62,735 nt of DNA from Heterotrichella gracilis (taxonomy: Eukaryota > Sar > Xanthophyceae > Tribonematales > Xanthonemataceae): assembly GCA_032358255.1 (NCBI GenBank), contig JAULBX010025364.1, forward strand, positions 1 through 62,735, read 5' to 3'. Under the pieces are notes generated by a model. The model ran no database searches, had not been told where the DNA came from, and worked only from the letters and a program-made list of their open reading frames with translations. Below are positions 46,875-58,534 of the stretch, piece by piece (position 1 is the stretch's first letter; every line of letters begins with the position of its first letter). Position numbers and translations under genes: made by a program.

Positions 46875-49800
46875 TGGCAGTCCTGGTGGAGGTTACTGGG
46901 AGAGACCCAAAGCAGGCAAAGGCTGCACGGAGCGCGTTCAGTTCTTCAAAAGACGGGCAGACCACTCTTTCATGTTCAGGTATGGAGGTCATGCATGCAT
47001 ATGCTTGACTGCTGTCCTCTTGACATGTCCCTCTACGGTGCGCGTGCTGAGCTCCAGAGGATGTAGAAAGCTTCAAGCTTTGTAAAATGTGCGTTCATAT
47101 ATATTGACTGCTACCTCTTTCCAGGTGTTCTGATTGGAGCGCACGACAGAGCAGGGAAGCTGTATGTTGTGACCTCCTTTGCACCCTTCGAGGGTTTTAC
47201 TGGTGACCCAACAAGAAGCACGGCAGCTTCGGATACATCGGTGCAACTGTTGCCGGGGACGAGGTGCGTCTTCATGCCCTGCACAGTGCATGTGCTAGGT
47301 CCGCGGGAAGGGGGGTCACAAATATCAAAGGAGCTGCTCCCCTATGCCTCTCTCGGGCGCGACGGGTATATTTATTCTTATTTTTATTCTGCTCCCCTAC
47401 GTGCAGGACAAGCGTTACCCACTATGGACAGCGGTTTGATGCACAAGTAGTTGATAGGATATGGCTTCCTGCAGCTTCCGCAGCACTGGACCAGCTTGTC
47501 AAGACCAGAACCTTCACAGGTGAGGCCTGTCCATACCCTAAACCCTAAACCCTACTTCCATGGGTTCAGGGCACCCTGCCGAGTGTTAAAACAACACCCT
47601 TGGGTTAGTGCGGAAAAACATTTTTAATTAACACAATCGTCTCCATTTTTTGGGTCATTGGTCTTCTGATATATGCGTTATCCGCTACAGGCCAGCAATG
47701 GAGCTTGCCAGGAGGCGCTGCAGTCCCCTCCACAGTCCAGCTAGCAGTGCTGGAGTGCGACTGCGCAACTACCCCACCATCAGCCGTGCACCTTGGGGCA
47801 CAGCATGGCAGCTGGCCCGCAGCAACCACCATGGGACCTCCACTATGGCTGGCCAGCAGGTGCTTGCAGCAGGGCGGGGTGGTGTACGCGGCTGGCAGCC
47901 CCTTTGGAGCCATCGCACCCACGCACTTCTACAACTGCGTGGTCATGGGGGCAGTGGCCAAGCTCCTCCCAAAGGTTGACCACATGGCCGCCAATGTCAG
48001 CAGGGCACATGATCATCCACAACCAGCTCTCAGGGCAGAATTCCCAAGCACCGTTTCCATATCACCTGCTTCACCAGCTGATTCCCAGTCCACATCCAAT
48101 GCCAGCCAGCCAGCCCTGATCCTAGCAGACCTCCGCACCCTGCCCGGCATGGAGGGCGGCCCCATGGCAGACTCGAGTGGAGCCCTTATAGGCCTGCTGC
48201 TCCCTCTGCTGGTCATCCCTTCTGCATCTGTGGATATCTCCCTGACAGTCCCCTTCCAGGTAATGTGCAGTTCCAGGGTAAAGCAGGTGGCGCCGCAGTG
48301 CAAGACTGGTTGCTAATCCGCATTGCATTGCTGTTTTGCATTTCACTGTCAAACTAATGGCAGCAACTTGAGCTAGACAGGATTGCATGGCGTATGGCTA
48401 CTGCCGGTGGATGCATCCCTCGGGGGACACGCACGTAACTGAAACTGGAACTGACGACGTAATTTGTCCTTTTACAGGATATTGTGCAGGCGCTGGCAGC
48501 ATCCAGCAGCCTCCCTGGCCAGCTACTAACGCAGCTTCAGCAGGCAATGCGGGACGGGAGGAGGCCATCTTCGGCTGGTGCTTCCGCCCAACCTGCATCT
48601 TCCGCACCGCTGAGCGCTCAGCAGCAAGTGTCGGCAACAGCAGCTAGCGACCAAACTGACCTGGCTGCACATCGGTTACCTCCTGCATACCATGGCGTGG
48701 AGGCAGCAGGGGTGGGCATGGCGGCATGCAGGGCAGCCATGGCTGGTCCCAGCTCCCTTGGCAGGGCAGGGCATGTCGACATGGCAGAACATTGCAGCGC
48801 AGGACAGCACATGCAGACACGCATGCAGGGTCATGGCAGGACAAGACATGCGCTACACTCCCTGGCAGATCACAGCTCTCTTGCCCTGCCCCAGCCATGC
48901 CGGGCACAGATCCAGCCGTCAACCTCAGCAGTGCATTCAGTTGTGGCAGTGACGGTTGGAGCCGCTGCATGGGCATCAGGTGTGGTCATCAACCACCATG
49001 GGACCATCCTCACCAACGCGCACCTGTTCGGAGGCACCAGGAATGCGGCGGCGGTGCACCAGGCGATGCTTGTGCATGTCAGCTCGCCACGTGGCACTTC
49101 TACTGTGCCTGCGAGGGCGGTGTACATTTTCAGGGGGGCGCTGGACCTCGCGGTGGTCCAAATGGGGAGGGAAATGCCAGGTGGCGGCTACCCACCCCCC
49201 ATTGGACTTAGCAGCAGGGATGCGGCCCCCGGCCAGCGCTGCGCAGTGATTGGCCACGGGGTGTTCCATCCCCTCTCACAGGCCTTGCCTTCCGCCCCTT
49301 GGACCACCACCGGCAACATCGCCAAAGTACTGTTTAGCCCAGTTGGCCACCCACACGTGACCTCTGGAAGGTCGGCAGGTGTGGGCCAATCACAGCAGGG
49401 AAGGAGCCACGTGGCAGAATCACAGCGGAGGGGGATTCACATGGAAGAATTACAGGGGAGGAGCCACATGGTGCCATCACATGGTGTAGCAGGGGCGGAG
49501 GCCAATGCCTGGCAGGCGGCCATGGTCATCAGCACAGCTGCGGTGCACCCAGGGGCCAGCGGGGGTGCCTTGGTGGATGACCGGGGGCGGCTGCTTGGCC
49601 TGGTGACCAGTAATGCAAAGCACTCCAAAGGTGAGGCGATGCGTCAGCCTGGCCTGTATTGAATATATTTTGTATGTGTGCATTTGGTCCCAGGATGTAA
49701 TCCATCATTAAATGGTGAGTGAGGCATGATTGCGTGAGCGATACAGCACCTTTCTCATGTGCAATGCATTTGGTGCAGGTTGCCTCCAGTACATTGCCTT

Positions 49801-50361
49801 GGCAGGTGCTGGCTCAACTCACCTGTGCAGCTGTATCGTAATTGCTGCAGTTCTCTGCGTCATCTGTGCTCACACAGATTTAAGAGACGCTGCTGAACAA
49901 CCCATCTGCTGCTTGACCTGTTGTGAAGGGCAAGAAAAATGGCCGAATGCGTAGGAGGCTGTATTGCTTCTAGATATACCTTGCCCATTCTTACAGGTGC
50001 CACCATCCCTCGCTTCAACTTCAGCATCGCCGCAGCCGCCCTGCAGCCGCTGTTCCACCTGGCCCTCACCACCCATGGACCACCTCCCACCCCGCAGCTG
50101 CAAGCCATGGATGTCGACTCACCCTTCCTCAAGCACCTGTGGGCGCTCACCATGCCAGACGACATGCAAAACCCTGCAAAACCCTTGCCAAAGGCGGGTG
50201 CCAGGCCTGCCCTGCCGCAACTGGCGCCGGAGCAGGGGGCGCGTGGCAGCAAACTGCGGGAGTTTCTGCTGCAGCATGGGCCGCAGCTGAGTGGGGCCCC
50301 TGGCACGGGAGGTGGGCGGGGGGCGGCAGATGGTGTTAGCCACCAGCGCAGTAAGCTGTAG
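46875..50361 (+). CDS. DEG15: Peroxisomal processing protease DEG15 (Tysnd1 type; first exon not found)
   Basis: This serine protease of the Deg/HtrA clan removes PTS2 presequences inside peroxisomes. Exons 46875-46979, 47125-47263, 47407-47519, 47691-48259, 48478-49630 and 49997-50361 join in phase. The N-terminal part (VAVLVEVTGRDPKQAK; SFAPFEGF) and a degenerate protease-like domain (AAGSPFGAIAPTHFYNCVVM; TLPGMEGGPM) match the family plan. The catalytic domain shows His in ILTNAHLFGG, Asp in ALDLAVVQMG and Ser in HPGASGGALVDDRG. The protein ends QRSKL, a canonical type 1 peroxisome import signal, which fixes the location. A low-complexity insertion rich in Gly, Ser, His and Gln (about 49370-49500) lies between the Asp and Ser blocks. 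Only the start exon is missing from the model. Confidence 0.92.
47532..47553 (-). repeat. Telomere-like CCCTAAA block
   Basis: Three units a few bases after the donor of the DEG15 exon ending at 47519. Confidence 0.85.
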
Positions 50362-51640
50362 CCATTGGCATGGTGATGTGCACAAGGGGAACGTGCCACG
50401 ATGATTGCAGACAGCCTGATGTGTGTCAGCATGGTGAGCAAATCATCCCCAACGGGCAGCAGCTTGTTGAGCCGGTCATGTGCTAGGCTAAGCCAGGCCC
50501 TGCGTAAAATGCCAGTTTGGCAACTGCATGAATGCCATTCTTATTCCAGATTCCAGAGGTAGGTAATAATACTATTCCATGCAATTGGTATTACATATTG
50601 CCCATTGGAGCATCCCAATGCACCCCCCGGGCAATGCACCAGCTGCAGAATGTAGATAGCATATATAGAAACTTTCCCCTTAAGGGCATGCCATGATACC
50701 ATTGGTGCACTGTGTGTTATTAGCCGGTAGTGGCGGCCAGTGAACTCAACACTTCCAGAACCATATAGCCGGGATTGAGTTCAAAACTCATTGTTAGATT
50801 AGAGCCTCAGGTCAAACGTCTGTACTAACTATGTGATCTAGCCTAGCGGCACCGCAATTGATTTGAAATTCAAGCCACTTGCAGGATGGTACCATTTGCG
50901 CACTGAACACTATTCTCTGTAACCTTTGCGTCGTAACATACGCGCAATAGTGCAGGTAATGATGCATGTGTGCGCTGCAAAATCCCTGCGCACTAACTCG
51001 TCAAGAGAAAACTATTAAACAATTCCTAGTTGGAGCAGCGTGTTTAGTGACAAGTAGCTGCTGCAATGCCACTGGGTACCAAAAAAGCGTTTGGACTGAC
51101 AGCAATTTAGAAGCAAGCTGCAATGCTGTTGACAGTTCACAAGATACCTACACGCACCGAGGGTCACTCAGATGACGCTGCTGAAAACCCCGTAATATCC
51201 AGTACCTAAATTGAATGGTATCCCTACCCTAGCCTGGTTATTCCAGGTGCTCTAGAACATGATTGTTCCAATGCTCTGGAGCGGGGCCAACCCCCCTCAC
51301 ACTCTCCTCGCTCCGATTCCCCATGTACCCCGCAATGCCAATGGCCCTCAAGAAGGTGTCACCCTGCTGGCGGCTTTCCCATAGCCAGGCTATCAGTACC
51401 CTGCCCGCCAGTACACAGGGAGGTCATCAACGGCGCTGCTCCCAGCTCCACATTGGGGGCTATAGCTCCACATTGGGGGCTAGCAGCTCCACAAAGAGAG
51501 GCTACCCACCGCGTTGCTCCCCGCTCCCATCTGGTAGGCCATCGGCAAAGAGGCTGTCAACAGTTATGCTCCCAGCTCCCGATCTGTAGGCTATGTGCGC
51601 GCTGCCCTAAACCCTAAACCCTAAACAAGCCCTAAACAGG
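50362..51640. other. No gene recognised; short tandem repeat
   Basis: Between convergent DEG15 and the mitochondrial carrier. At 51444-51490 the unit AGCTCCACATTGGGGGCTA occurs twice and a third time in part (20-21 base period). A CCCTAAA block of three to four units lies at 51605-51637, ending at the carrier stop codon. Confidence 0.55.
51605..51637 (-). repeat. Telomere-like CCCTAAA block at a gene 3' end
   Basis: Three exact units plus a fourth after a short gap. The block ends four bases from the stop codon of the carrier gene. Confidence 0.85.
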
Positions 51641-54316
51641 CTATGTGCGCCCTGCCAGCAGCTTCTTGCAGGTTTCGTATGTGCCCCAGCAGATGGCTGC
51701 GGCTGGCACGTGGAACAGCACCCGCGGCTGCACGCCCGTCCACAGCGCTCGGTACCCCTCCTCCTTCACAATCTGGCGCAACGTGGGGAGCTGCACAGGC
51801 AAAATAAGGACAGTCAGTGATACATGCAGCACAGTAGATGCATGCCACCAGATGCAGCCAGATGATCTGGGCGCGGTTTGGGCAGCTGTGGCAACAGGCA
51901 ACACCGGGGTGTCAGTGGCAAATGCAGCAAGGTGGATGAGGGCGACCAGATGCGGATAGATGATCTGGCGCGATGTGAGCAGGTGCATAGGCAAAACAGG
52001 AGTGCCAGTGGCGCATGTTGTGAGCAGCAACGCATGTGCAGAAGACTTGCTACGGCTGCCAAGAACTACCATCAGCATGGAATGACCAGGCAATGGCCGA
52101 TGGCGCATGAGCAGCCAATCCCTACTCGGCTGCCATGAGTAGATCACCAAGCACAGATGAGCAGCTACAGGGGCACATCCCTCTCACCCTCCCCACCCCC
52201 CGACACCAAACTCACGACAAAATGGCCTGTACCCAGCATATTCCAGAGGGTGGCTGCGACCCCTATCCCAACACCCCCCGCCTCCCCGCCAGCATCACCC
52301 CATGCACTCACCACTGCATTGCTGTGGTAGCGTGTGATGTTGTTCACCCCTTCCAGCTGCAGCCTGGTTTTGACCACATCCAGTGGCGTGGTCAGGGCTG
52401 CGGAGGACCCTCCAGCGATGCCCCCCGCTACCAGCTGGGTCACCAGGCTGTCCTCGTCAGCGTGCGGCAGGAGCTTCTTGGCTGTTTCGTATGTGCCAAA
52501 GTGGATGGCGGTGAAGGGCACGTTCATGACCACCTGGGGTGCAGGGTGTGGATGGATAAGAGAAGGTCAAATTGCTGATCGTCATGTCTGGGCCCATATT
52601 GTGTCGCCCAAATTGGCAATGCAGTTGGGATGATTGACAGGGCCATGAGAGCAAGGGTCGAGGAATCATAGGCTGATTGCATTGGGGCCGGCACCCAGCA
52701 ATATTTCAGGAAGTTCCATGCATGCATGTTTGGATTTCTGATGCAGATAATTGCTCCCAGCACACGAGGGTAAAGCGAGCCAGTACAACATCAATGTTCA
52801 TGTAGCAACCAATACTTTCAAGCGCAGCAATGGGAGGTGCCGCACAATCGGACTGTGGCTGCAGGATGTGACATGGCTCAATTTTGTGGAAATGGCACTT
52901 CATGCGACACCATGCATGCTCGAGCATCACACAGGCCACTGTATGAATCGATGATGCTGGCATGATGCAATGACGAGCAGCAGGGTTTGTCACGCTTACC
53001 GTCGTCCGATACGACCGGAAAAACGCCCTGAAGCCATCTGCTTGCAAAGTCTTGACAATGCAATCCAAGTACCCCTTGTAGGGTGAATGCGCAACCTGCA
53101 GTGGCACACCAGTCATCAGGAGTGTGCATATCAATCGTTGTACACGGCGAGCCACCCAGTGCACCATTGGCCCCAATGAAAGACAGATGATGGCATTGAT
53201 GCTTGGTAGCTAAGAGAATTCCAATGGACACTATTTCCCCATCACGCCGCCACCAAATCCCTAGCTAGGATCTTTCACCCCCATTCCCCCACCCACTCCT
53301 GTGCAATTCCTGGCACATACACACCTGCATCCGCTGTTTGACGACATCCCCCGGCGTCATGACAGCATCATTCACCAGTGTGGCCATGGCTGCGGCGGCA
53401 GCCGAGGCCACCGGGTGCACCCCTTGCGCGTTGCCTCCCAGGGCCTCTTTCAGCTCCTCGTACACAGCAAAGTGCAGTGCATGTGCAGGGCTGCGGGGCA
53501 AAGGCTGGGGCTCAGCAGTGATTGAGACAGTTACATGTGTGGCCCAGGTGGGATGCATCCACCGACGATGGCGACACGCCCAGCACTCCTGTCCTTCACA
53601 AGTCAGTGCCAAGCGCAGACCCACGTACACTTCTCATAACAAGGTCCATCAAGATGTATGTATGCCATTGAGCTCGAGTGCCAGCCGCTGTAGCTGAGTT
53701 AACATTCGAGTGTGTGGTGTGGCTGTGCAACTTGGAGCACTGCGGTGGCAACGGCCATTGACTAACCCTGCTGATTATATCACAATACAACTCACAGACC
53801 ACATGGTATTCTACCGCCCCCACTGTGATTCAGTGGGGAAAAACATCCTGCCGATATGTTGTGTGGCTATGCTATATATAGGGTGAAATTTAGAGTCTGC
53901 CCACTTGATAACAGACCCTTCCAGAGGTGCGGTTGCCATTATTGCGCTTGAGGCGCACCGTATGCCAACCCCTGTTCACTAATAATACCTACCCTGCGCT
54001 GCCTGCAACTGCCCATACGCCTCGATACAGGCCCATGAACCCCTCTCGCCGAATCGCCTTGGTGAACGCCCTGGCTAGGCTTGACCTGTGGAGCTGCAAA
54101 ATAAAATACCACTAGTTTAATTCTCGGAGAAGCTTAACGGTCTCCAATGGAAGCAAGTAGTCACAATTGAATTCCTCTGGCTAGACGCAAGCAGTCTGTA
54201 GCGGGACTTACGTGCATGCCTGGGTGGGAGAGGGCCTGCATGCGCGTCTTCAGCGTGTCCACTGGGTACATCACTGTGTGCTCCGCTATCCCAGCTGCTG
54301 CGCCGGCGATGGAATG
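51641..54316 (-). CDS. Mitoferrin-like mitochondrial carrier (5' exon not found)
   Basis: Six exons join in phase (54316-54212, 54093-53993, 53490-53325, 53095-53000, 52533-52312, 51790-51641), 279 residues from the first recognised exon. The three carrier repeats each show the PxD signature: [24 protein letters not shown] and [12 protein letters not shown]. The connecting helices read [36 protein letters not shown] and [20 protein letters not shown]. The matrix and odd-helix motifs ([30 protein letters not shown]) resemble the mitoferrin (SLC25A28/37, yeast MRS3/4) branch, which imports iron across the inner membrane. Assignment to that branch is by motif resemblance. A piece at 54640-54740 (ASIGGIAGGCARGMG) may be an upstream exon or a degraded copy of the first one. 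Confidence 0.8.
51771..52060 (-). repeat. Tandem copies of the last carrier exon's acceptor region
   Basis: On the plus strand the segment starting ATCTGGCGCAACGTGGGGAG at 51771, which spans the last exon start and its acceptor, recurs at 51865 (ATCTGGGCGCGGTTTGGGCA) and 51963 (ATCTGGCGCGATGTGAGCAG). Spacing is 94 and 98 bases. The two extra copies lie in the intron and are partly eroded. Confidence 0.8.
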
Positions 54317-55298
54317 CTGCAAAAGAAGACAAACCACGAATTGAGACCCACAGCTTCAATACCTGGGTTGTGATGGGCACTAAAGGCCACCATCATTCAA
54401 ACCCTGTCAAGCCAACTCACGCCAAGCACAAAGCAGCATCTGCATGATCAGCGAGCACAGTGCTTTGAAACAAAGTTGGACCTACCCCAACAAAGTCCAG
54501 GCCATCATTCTGCGACCTCTCCACCAGTGGGGGTTCTACAACATGGCATGCCACGATAGGGTTGGTCGAGCATGCATCGTGTTGAGCCAAGCTGGCGCCA
54601 CTTTCTCTTGTCCTCTCAGCATGTACCGCTGCCACCTGAGAGGAAGAGGGCGAGTCCCCTGTTTCCTGAGCTAGCGCCCCCATACCGCGTGCGCAGCCTC
54701 CAGCGATGCCTCCAATGCTGGCCAAGATGATGCCCTTGATCGGCCCGCCCAACAACCGAACGCACAAAGGATGATATGTAAGCTGATAATATCGAAAGGT
54801 AGTATTGGTTGTCACAACGCCAATGTCCTCAGTCAACCCAGGTGGGCATGGAAATCAGCTCTAGAGCATGCATGCCATCTGGCTGCCTCAAAGATGTTAA
54901 ACCCGGGTTGCAACTTGTTTGCTGCAAATCCAAATAACACACCAAGGTTAATGGCAGTGGTTGAGGAGCGCGCGCTGTTGTGGGCGTTGGGTATAAGAAA
55001 GGTTTGCGTTTAGGGGGCCGGCCGCAAGCCTGGTTTGCAGTCGGGGGTCTCCGTTCAAAAGTTCAAACCCCAAAACTCGTGAAGTACTTCACGTGATGTT
55101 CCAAGCTTTGCTACTGTTCCTTACACTGTCTGTGTGTCGCGTGACCATAAATAGTTCGCAAGCAGTGCCGGACTCACTGCAACGTTGTCCCATTTTTTTC
55201 AATTAACTTCAGTGCTGTTGGCTCAGTAGTGTTGTGGGGACAGGCATGTAGGCTCGAATTTGTCGCCATGCCACCATAGAGACGTGCGCCTCCTTCCC
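54317..55298. other. Divergent upstream region of carrier and SLC35F-like gene
   Basis: Should hold the first carrier exon and the promoters of both genes. A minus-strand stretch at 54640-54740 is the best candidate exon but lacks a confirmed splice pair. Confidence 0.4.
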
Positions 55299-57368
55299 AT
55301 GGGGTGGCTCGACGACGCGAGGTTGGCCGTGGCGTCCCTGGATCGCCGGAAAACGACCGGCTTGGCTTTTATCCTCACCGTGGCTGTGATCTGGGTGGTG
55401 GCATCGTTTGTAGTACAAGCAGTAGAGGAGGAGGACGGGCTGGACCCACTGATACTCACGTACATAGCAAACTCGCTGTTCCTGTTGTACCTGCCGATCT
55501 ATGAAGCAAGGCGGTACTTCAAGAACAGACCCACGACGTAAGGGAAACCCTGGTGCTTGAGAACCCACATATGCACGCAAAGCGTGCCTGTGACTAGAGC
55601 TCTGCACACGAGTTGGAGGCTTGGTCTATTCTGCCTTCGTTCATGTAACTTTGACAAGGTCTATTGCTTGGTTCCCTACTGTTGCGGGAGTGTGTCTCTA
55701 TATGCATGCATATGCCCCTCTTCTGACCCCACTGGTGTTGCAGGAACGTATGGAGGAAGATCACTGACGAGGATGACGTCAACATCGAGCAGCCGCCTGT
55801 GGAGCCAAAGCTGTACTACTCCCGCAAGCAGACCTTTGCAGCAGCAGCAGTGGTGAGAGCACAACACTGACACAGTCACCCATCCAGCTGCCCAGTCAAA
55901 CCCACCGCTGTCTGGCGCCATTGGCTGCCCTCTTCGTAAACCAGCGCACTGCCGCTGCAGGTGGCTCCCATATGGTTCGTTGCACAGTACTTCTTCAACA
56001 TGTCGCTGGCCCGGACGACAGTCACCTCCAACACCATCCTTTCCTCCACCTCAAGCTTGTGGACCTTCTTCCTGTCAGTGGCGCTGCTCAGTGAGACCTT
56101 CAGCCTCGCCAAGCTGAGCAGCATCGGCCTGTGCATAGCAGGTAAGCTGCAGGTCAAGTCACACAGGCGGGCATGACAATGCCTCAGCCTGATCTTGGTG
56201 GTGCGCTTCCCCGCCTGCTGCCGACCGCACCACTGCAACTGTGCCAAGCAGGTGTTTTTTGGCCCTATGTGCAGGCACTACCATGGTGACACTGGCTGAT
56301 GGGAAGAACAGCGCTGGGTACAACAGCATGCTGGGTGACCTGCTGTGCCTCATCTCCGCAATGCTGTATGCCTCCTACACCATAGCTATCAGAAAGCAGC
56401 TGCCTGAGGACGACCAGGTATGCCGCCACGCCACCACCTGGCCCACTCCCACCGTTTGCTTCTGCCCAATGATGTTGCTGGGCCAAAACCCTAAACCCTA
56501 CACCACCATTTGGGCTGAGTCGGGTGTGTGGTTTTCACAGGTTAGCATGACGCTGTTCTTTGGGTATGTGGGGGCCATATATGTGGTGGTGGCCTCGCCA
56601 ATCCTTGGCGTCATGCAGCTGGTGGGCTGGGTAGACTTCACAAAGGTGTCGCTCAAGGTGTTTGCCATCTGCGTGGGGAAAGGTACGCAGCAAACAGGAG
56701 CGGTGGTGCAGCTGGGCTTTGAATGCATTGCATGGCTGCACTGCTCGACCATGATTGCACTACTCTGCCTTGAGTGCATTGCATGACTGCACTGCGTTAC
56801 TTTACATTGCTAAAATGCATTGCGTGCAGGATTGCTGTGGTCGGTGTGTCAATCTTGGTGTGTGTTCCTGCAGGGCTCTTCGACAACGTGCTGTCGGATT
56901 ATTTATGGGCAAGGGCTATCTTATTGATAGGTGCGCGCAACCCAGAGGCTGGGCCCCAGATCATGTTGCGCTCCGTGCTCAGCACCCGCAGGCATTGTCA
57001 TGGCTGGCATTGACACTGCATGAGCACTACACGTCCAGTGCTTCCCAATTTGGTTGCAACTGCTGAGCACACGTTTAGTACACTGACACTGATTGCCGCC
57101 CTGTGCAGGCCCGACTGTCGCCACAGTGGGGCTGTCCATGCAAGTCCCGATCGCCATTGTATCAGAGATCCTCATCAAGCATCCCTCCTGGCTCAGCAAC
57201 GCGGGCATCACTGCCATGATGTTGATAGGCGCCTCACTGGTGCTGGCGGGTTTCTATGGCATCAACCTCGGCAGCGGGAGCCGGGATGACACAGCAGGCG
57301 GGCTGAGTGACGCAGCAGATGAAGAAGGGCATGGTGATGACGAACAGCAGGAGCTGCAGCCACAATAG
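55299..57368 (+). CDS. SLC35F-type membrane transporter, 7 exons
   Basis: Exons 55299-55537, 55744-55852, 55961-56141, 56275-56417, 56541-56682, 56874-56930 and 57109-57368 join in phase to 376 residues. About ten membrane segments are visible, including GLAFILTVAVIWVVASFVVQ, LTYIANSLFLLYLPIYE, FVAQYFFNMSLARTTVTSN, TLFFGYVGAIYVVVASPILG, KGLFDNVLSDYLWARAILL and the last pair TVATVGLSMQVPIAIVSEIL and MMLIGASLVLAGFYGINLG. The block around DNVLSDYLWARA and TVATVGLS is characteristic of the SLC35F5-like group in the drug/metabolite transporter superfamily. The C-terminus is acidic and hydrophilic. The group is often annotated as nucleotide-sugar or thiamine-related carriers, but the substrate of this one cannot be read from sequence. 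The start ATG was chosen because it precedes the first membrane segment in frame. Confidence 0.88.
56484..56500 (-). repeat. Telomere-like CCCTAAA pair
   Basis: Two units in intron 4 of the SLC35F-like gene. Confidence 0.7.
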
Positions 57369-58461
57369 TGAGGGGCAAACTGGTGGCAGGGGGCACCTGG
57401 CAATGCTCATTATTTATAGCTGCTAAGAGGCGTGTGCAATACGCACAGGGGGGTTTCATCGGGCATTTGAGTTCGTGTGTGTACTGGTGGTATGCCTCAC
57501 CTTGTGACAATAAAAACTTTGGCTCAATAAAACAGTGGCAGAATACGGTGGCAGGGCTGTGCCACCTGTTTAGGGTTTAGGGTTATTCATAAGCCAACTC
57601 AAAAAGCTTTCCCGCTCAATACAGTTGATAAGCTCTCCTCCAACAATCACAAGTACTCCATTGAAGTCCTCTGTCGCTGTGCCACTGTTGCAGCACTGTG
57701 AAACTGTTGCAACACTGTGCCCGCCGCACTGTTGCAGCACAGCCACACTTCCATCCCTGGCGACCGCCACCCCCTGTTCTTGCGCAAGACGACGCAGTGC
57801 CATCACCGCACTTGGTTGCAGCCCAAAATTCTACACCGGCTAGCCTTCGTTCTCACCACCACTTGAGCGTGCACTGCCACTAGTTGTTGCTACGCTGGTT
57901 ACTTGCATCTCCACACTGTGTTGGCAACTGAGTTGTGCAAAGCAATTGCCACAAGTGCTGGAGCAGGCCCTGCTACAGCTCTTCTTATCTATCAAGGTAT
58001 ACTACGTAGGTGGTTCTCGATGCACCAAAGTAAGGAGCACAGTTTAGGCGCTTGTGTGCTGACATCCCCAACGGTCTTACATATGCATGCATCATGGCAT
58101 GCCAGCGCTACAAGTCTGCAGAGCTTAAAGACCCAAACCTGGGCTTCTGCATTCAAAGCCTATCGATACACCATGAATAATGTATGTTCTACCAAGCTTT
58201 TGTTCGCAGCAACGCCAGCCTGAGGGTGGCAGCACATTCGGGGTACCACTCGGCCGCCGCGTACAGAGCCGCCAACATCCAGCGCGGTCACACACAACTG
58301 TTTGCAACAAATTTTCTTTGCCGAGGGATATAAGACAGTGCATCGAGCACAATTCCTTGTGTTGAAAACAATGTACGCTTGAGCTTGCGCATATATACCC
58401 ACGAATTTGGCTGATGGGCATTCAACCCATCATCGCTGATGGGTGGTCATCCTACTGGATG
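57369..58461. other. No gene recognised
   Basis: 3' flank of the transporter, then unassigned sequence. Two TTTAGGG units lie at 57569-57583. A short imperfect repeat of GTTGCAGCACTGTG and GTTGCAACACTGTG lies at about 57684-57745. Confidence 0.5.
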
Positions 58462-58534
58462 TTCCGTGTAGCTCAGTGGATAGAGCGTCCGTTTCCTAAG
58501 CGGAAGGTCGAAGGTTCGATCCCTCCCTCGGAAG
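58462..58534 (+). tRNA. trnR-CCU: tRNA-Arg (anticodon CCU)
   Basis: A 73-base cloverleaf: acceptor TTCCGTG with CTCGGAA, D stem GCTC/GAGC, anticodon stem TCCGT/GCGGA with loop TTCCTAA (anticodon CCT, Arg codon AGG), and T arm GAAGG/CCTCC with loop TTCGATC. The internal promoter boxes are intact (TAGCTCAGTGG and GGTTCGATCCC) and a TTTT run follows at 58540-58543, fitting an RNA polymerase III gene. Two stem mismatches stand out: T6/T67 in the acceptor stem and A50/C64 in the T stem. No intron is present. Confidence 0.88.

Noticed and set aside
48484..49269. Several long alternative frames inside the DEG15 catalytic exon
   Set aside because: They are shadows of the GC-rich coding frame, which alone holds the catalytic motifs and joins in phase to the SKL-ending exon.
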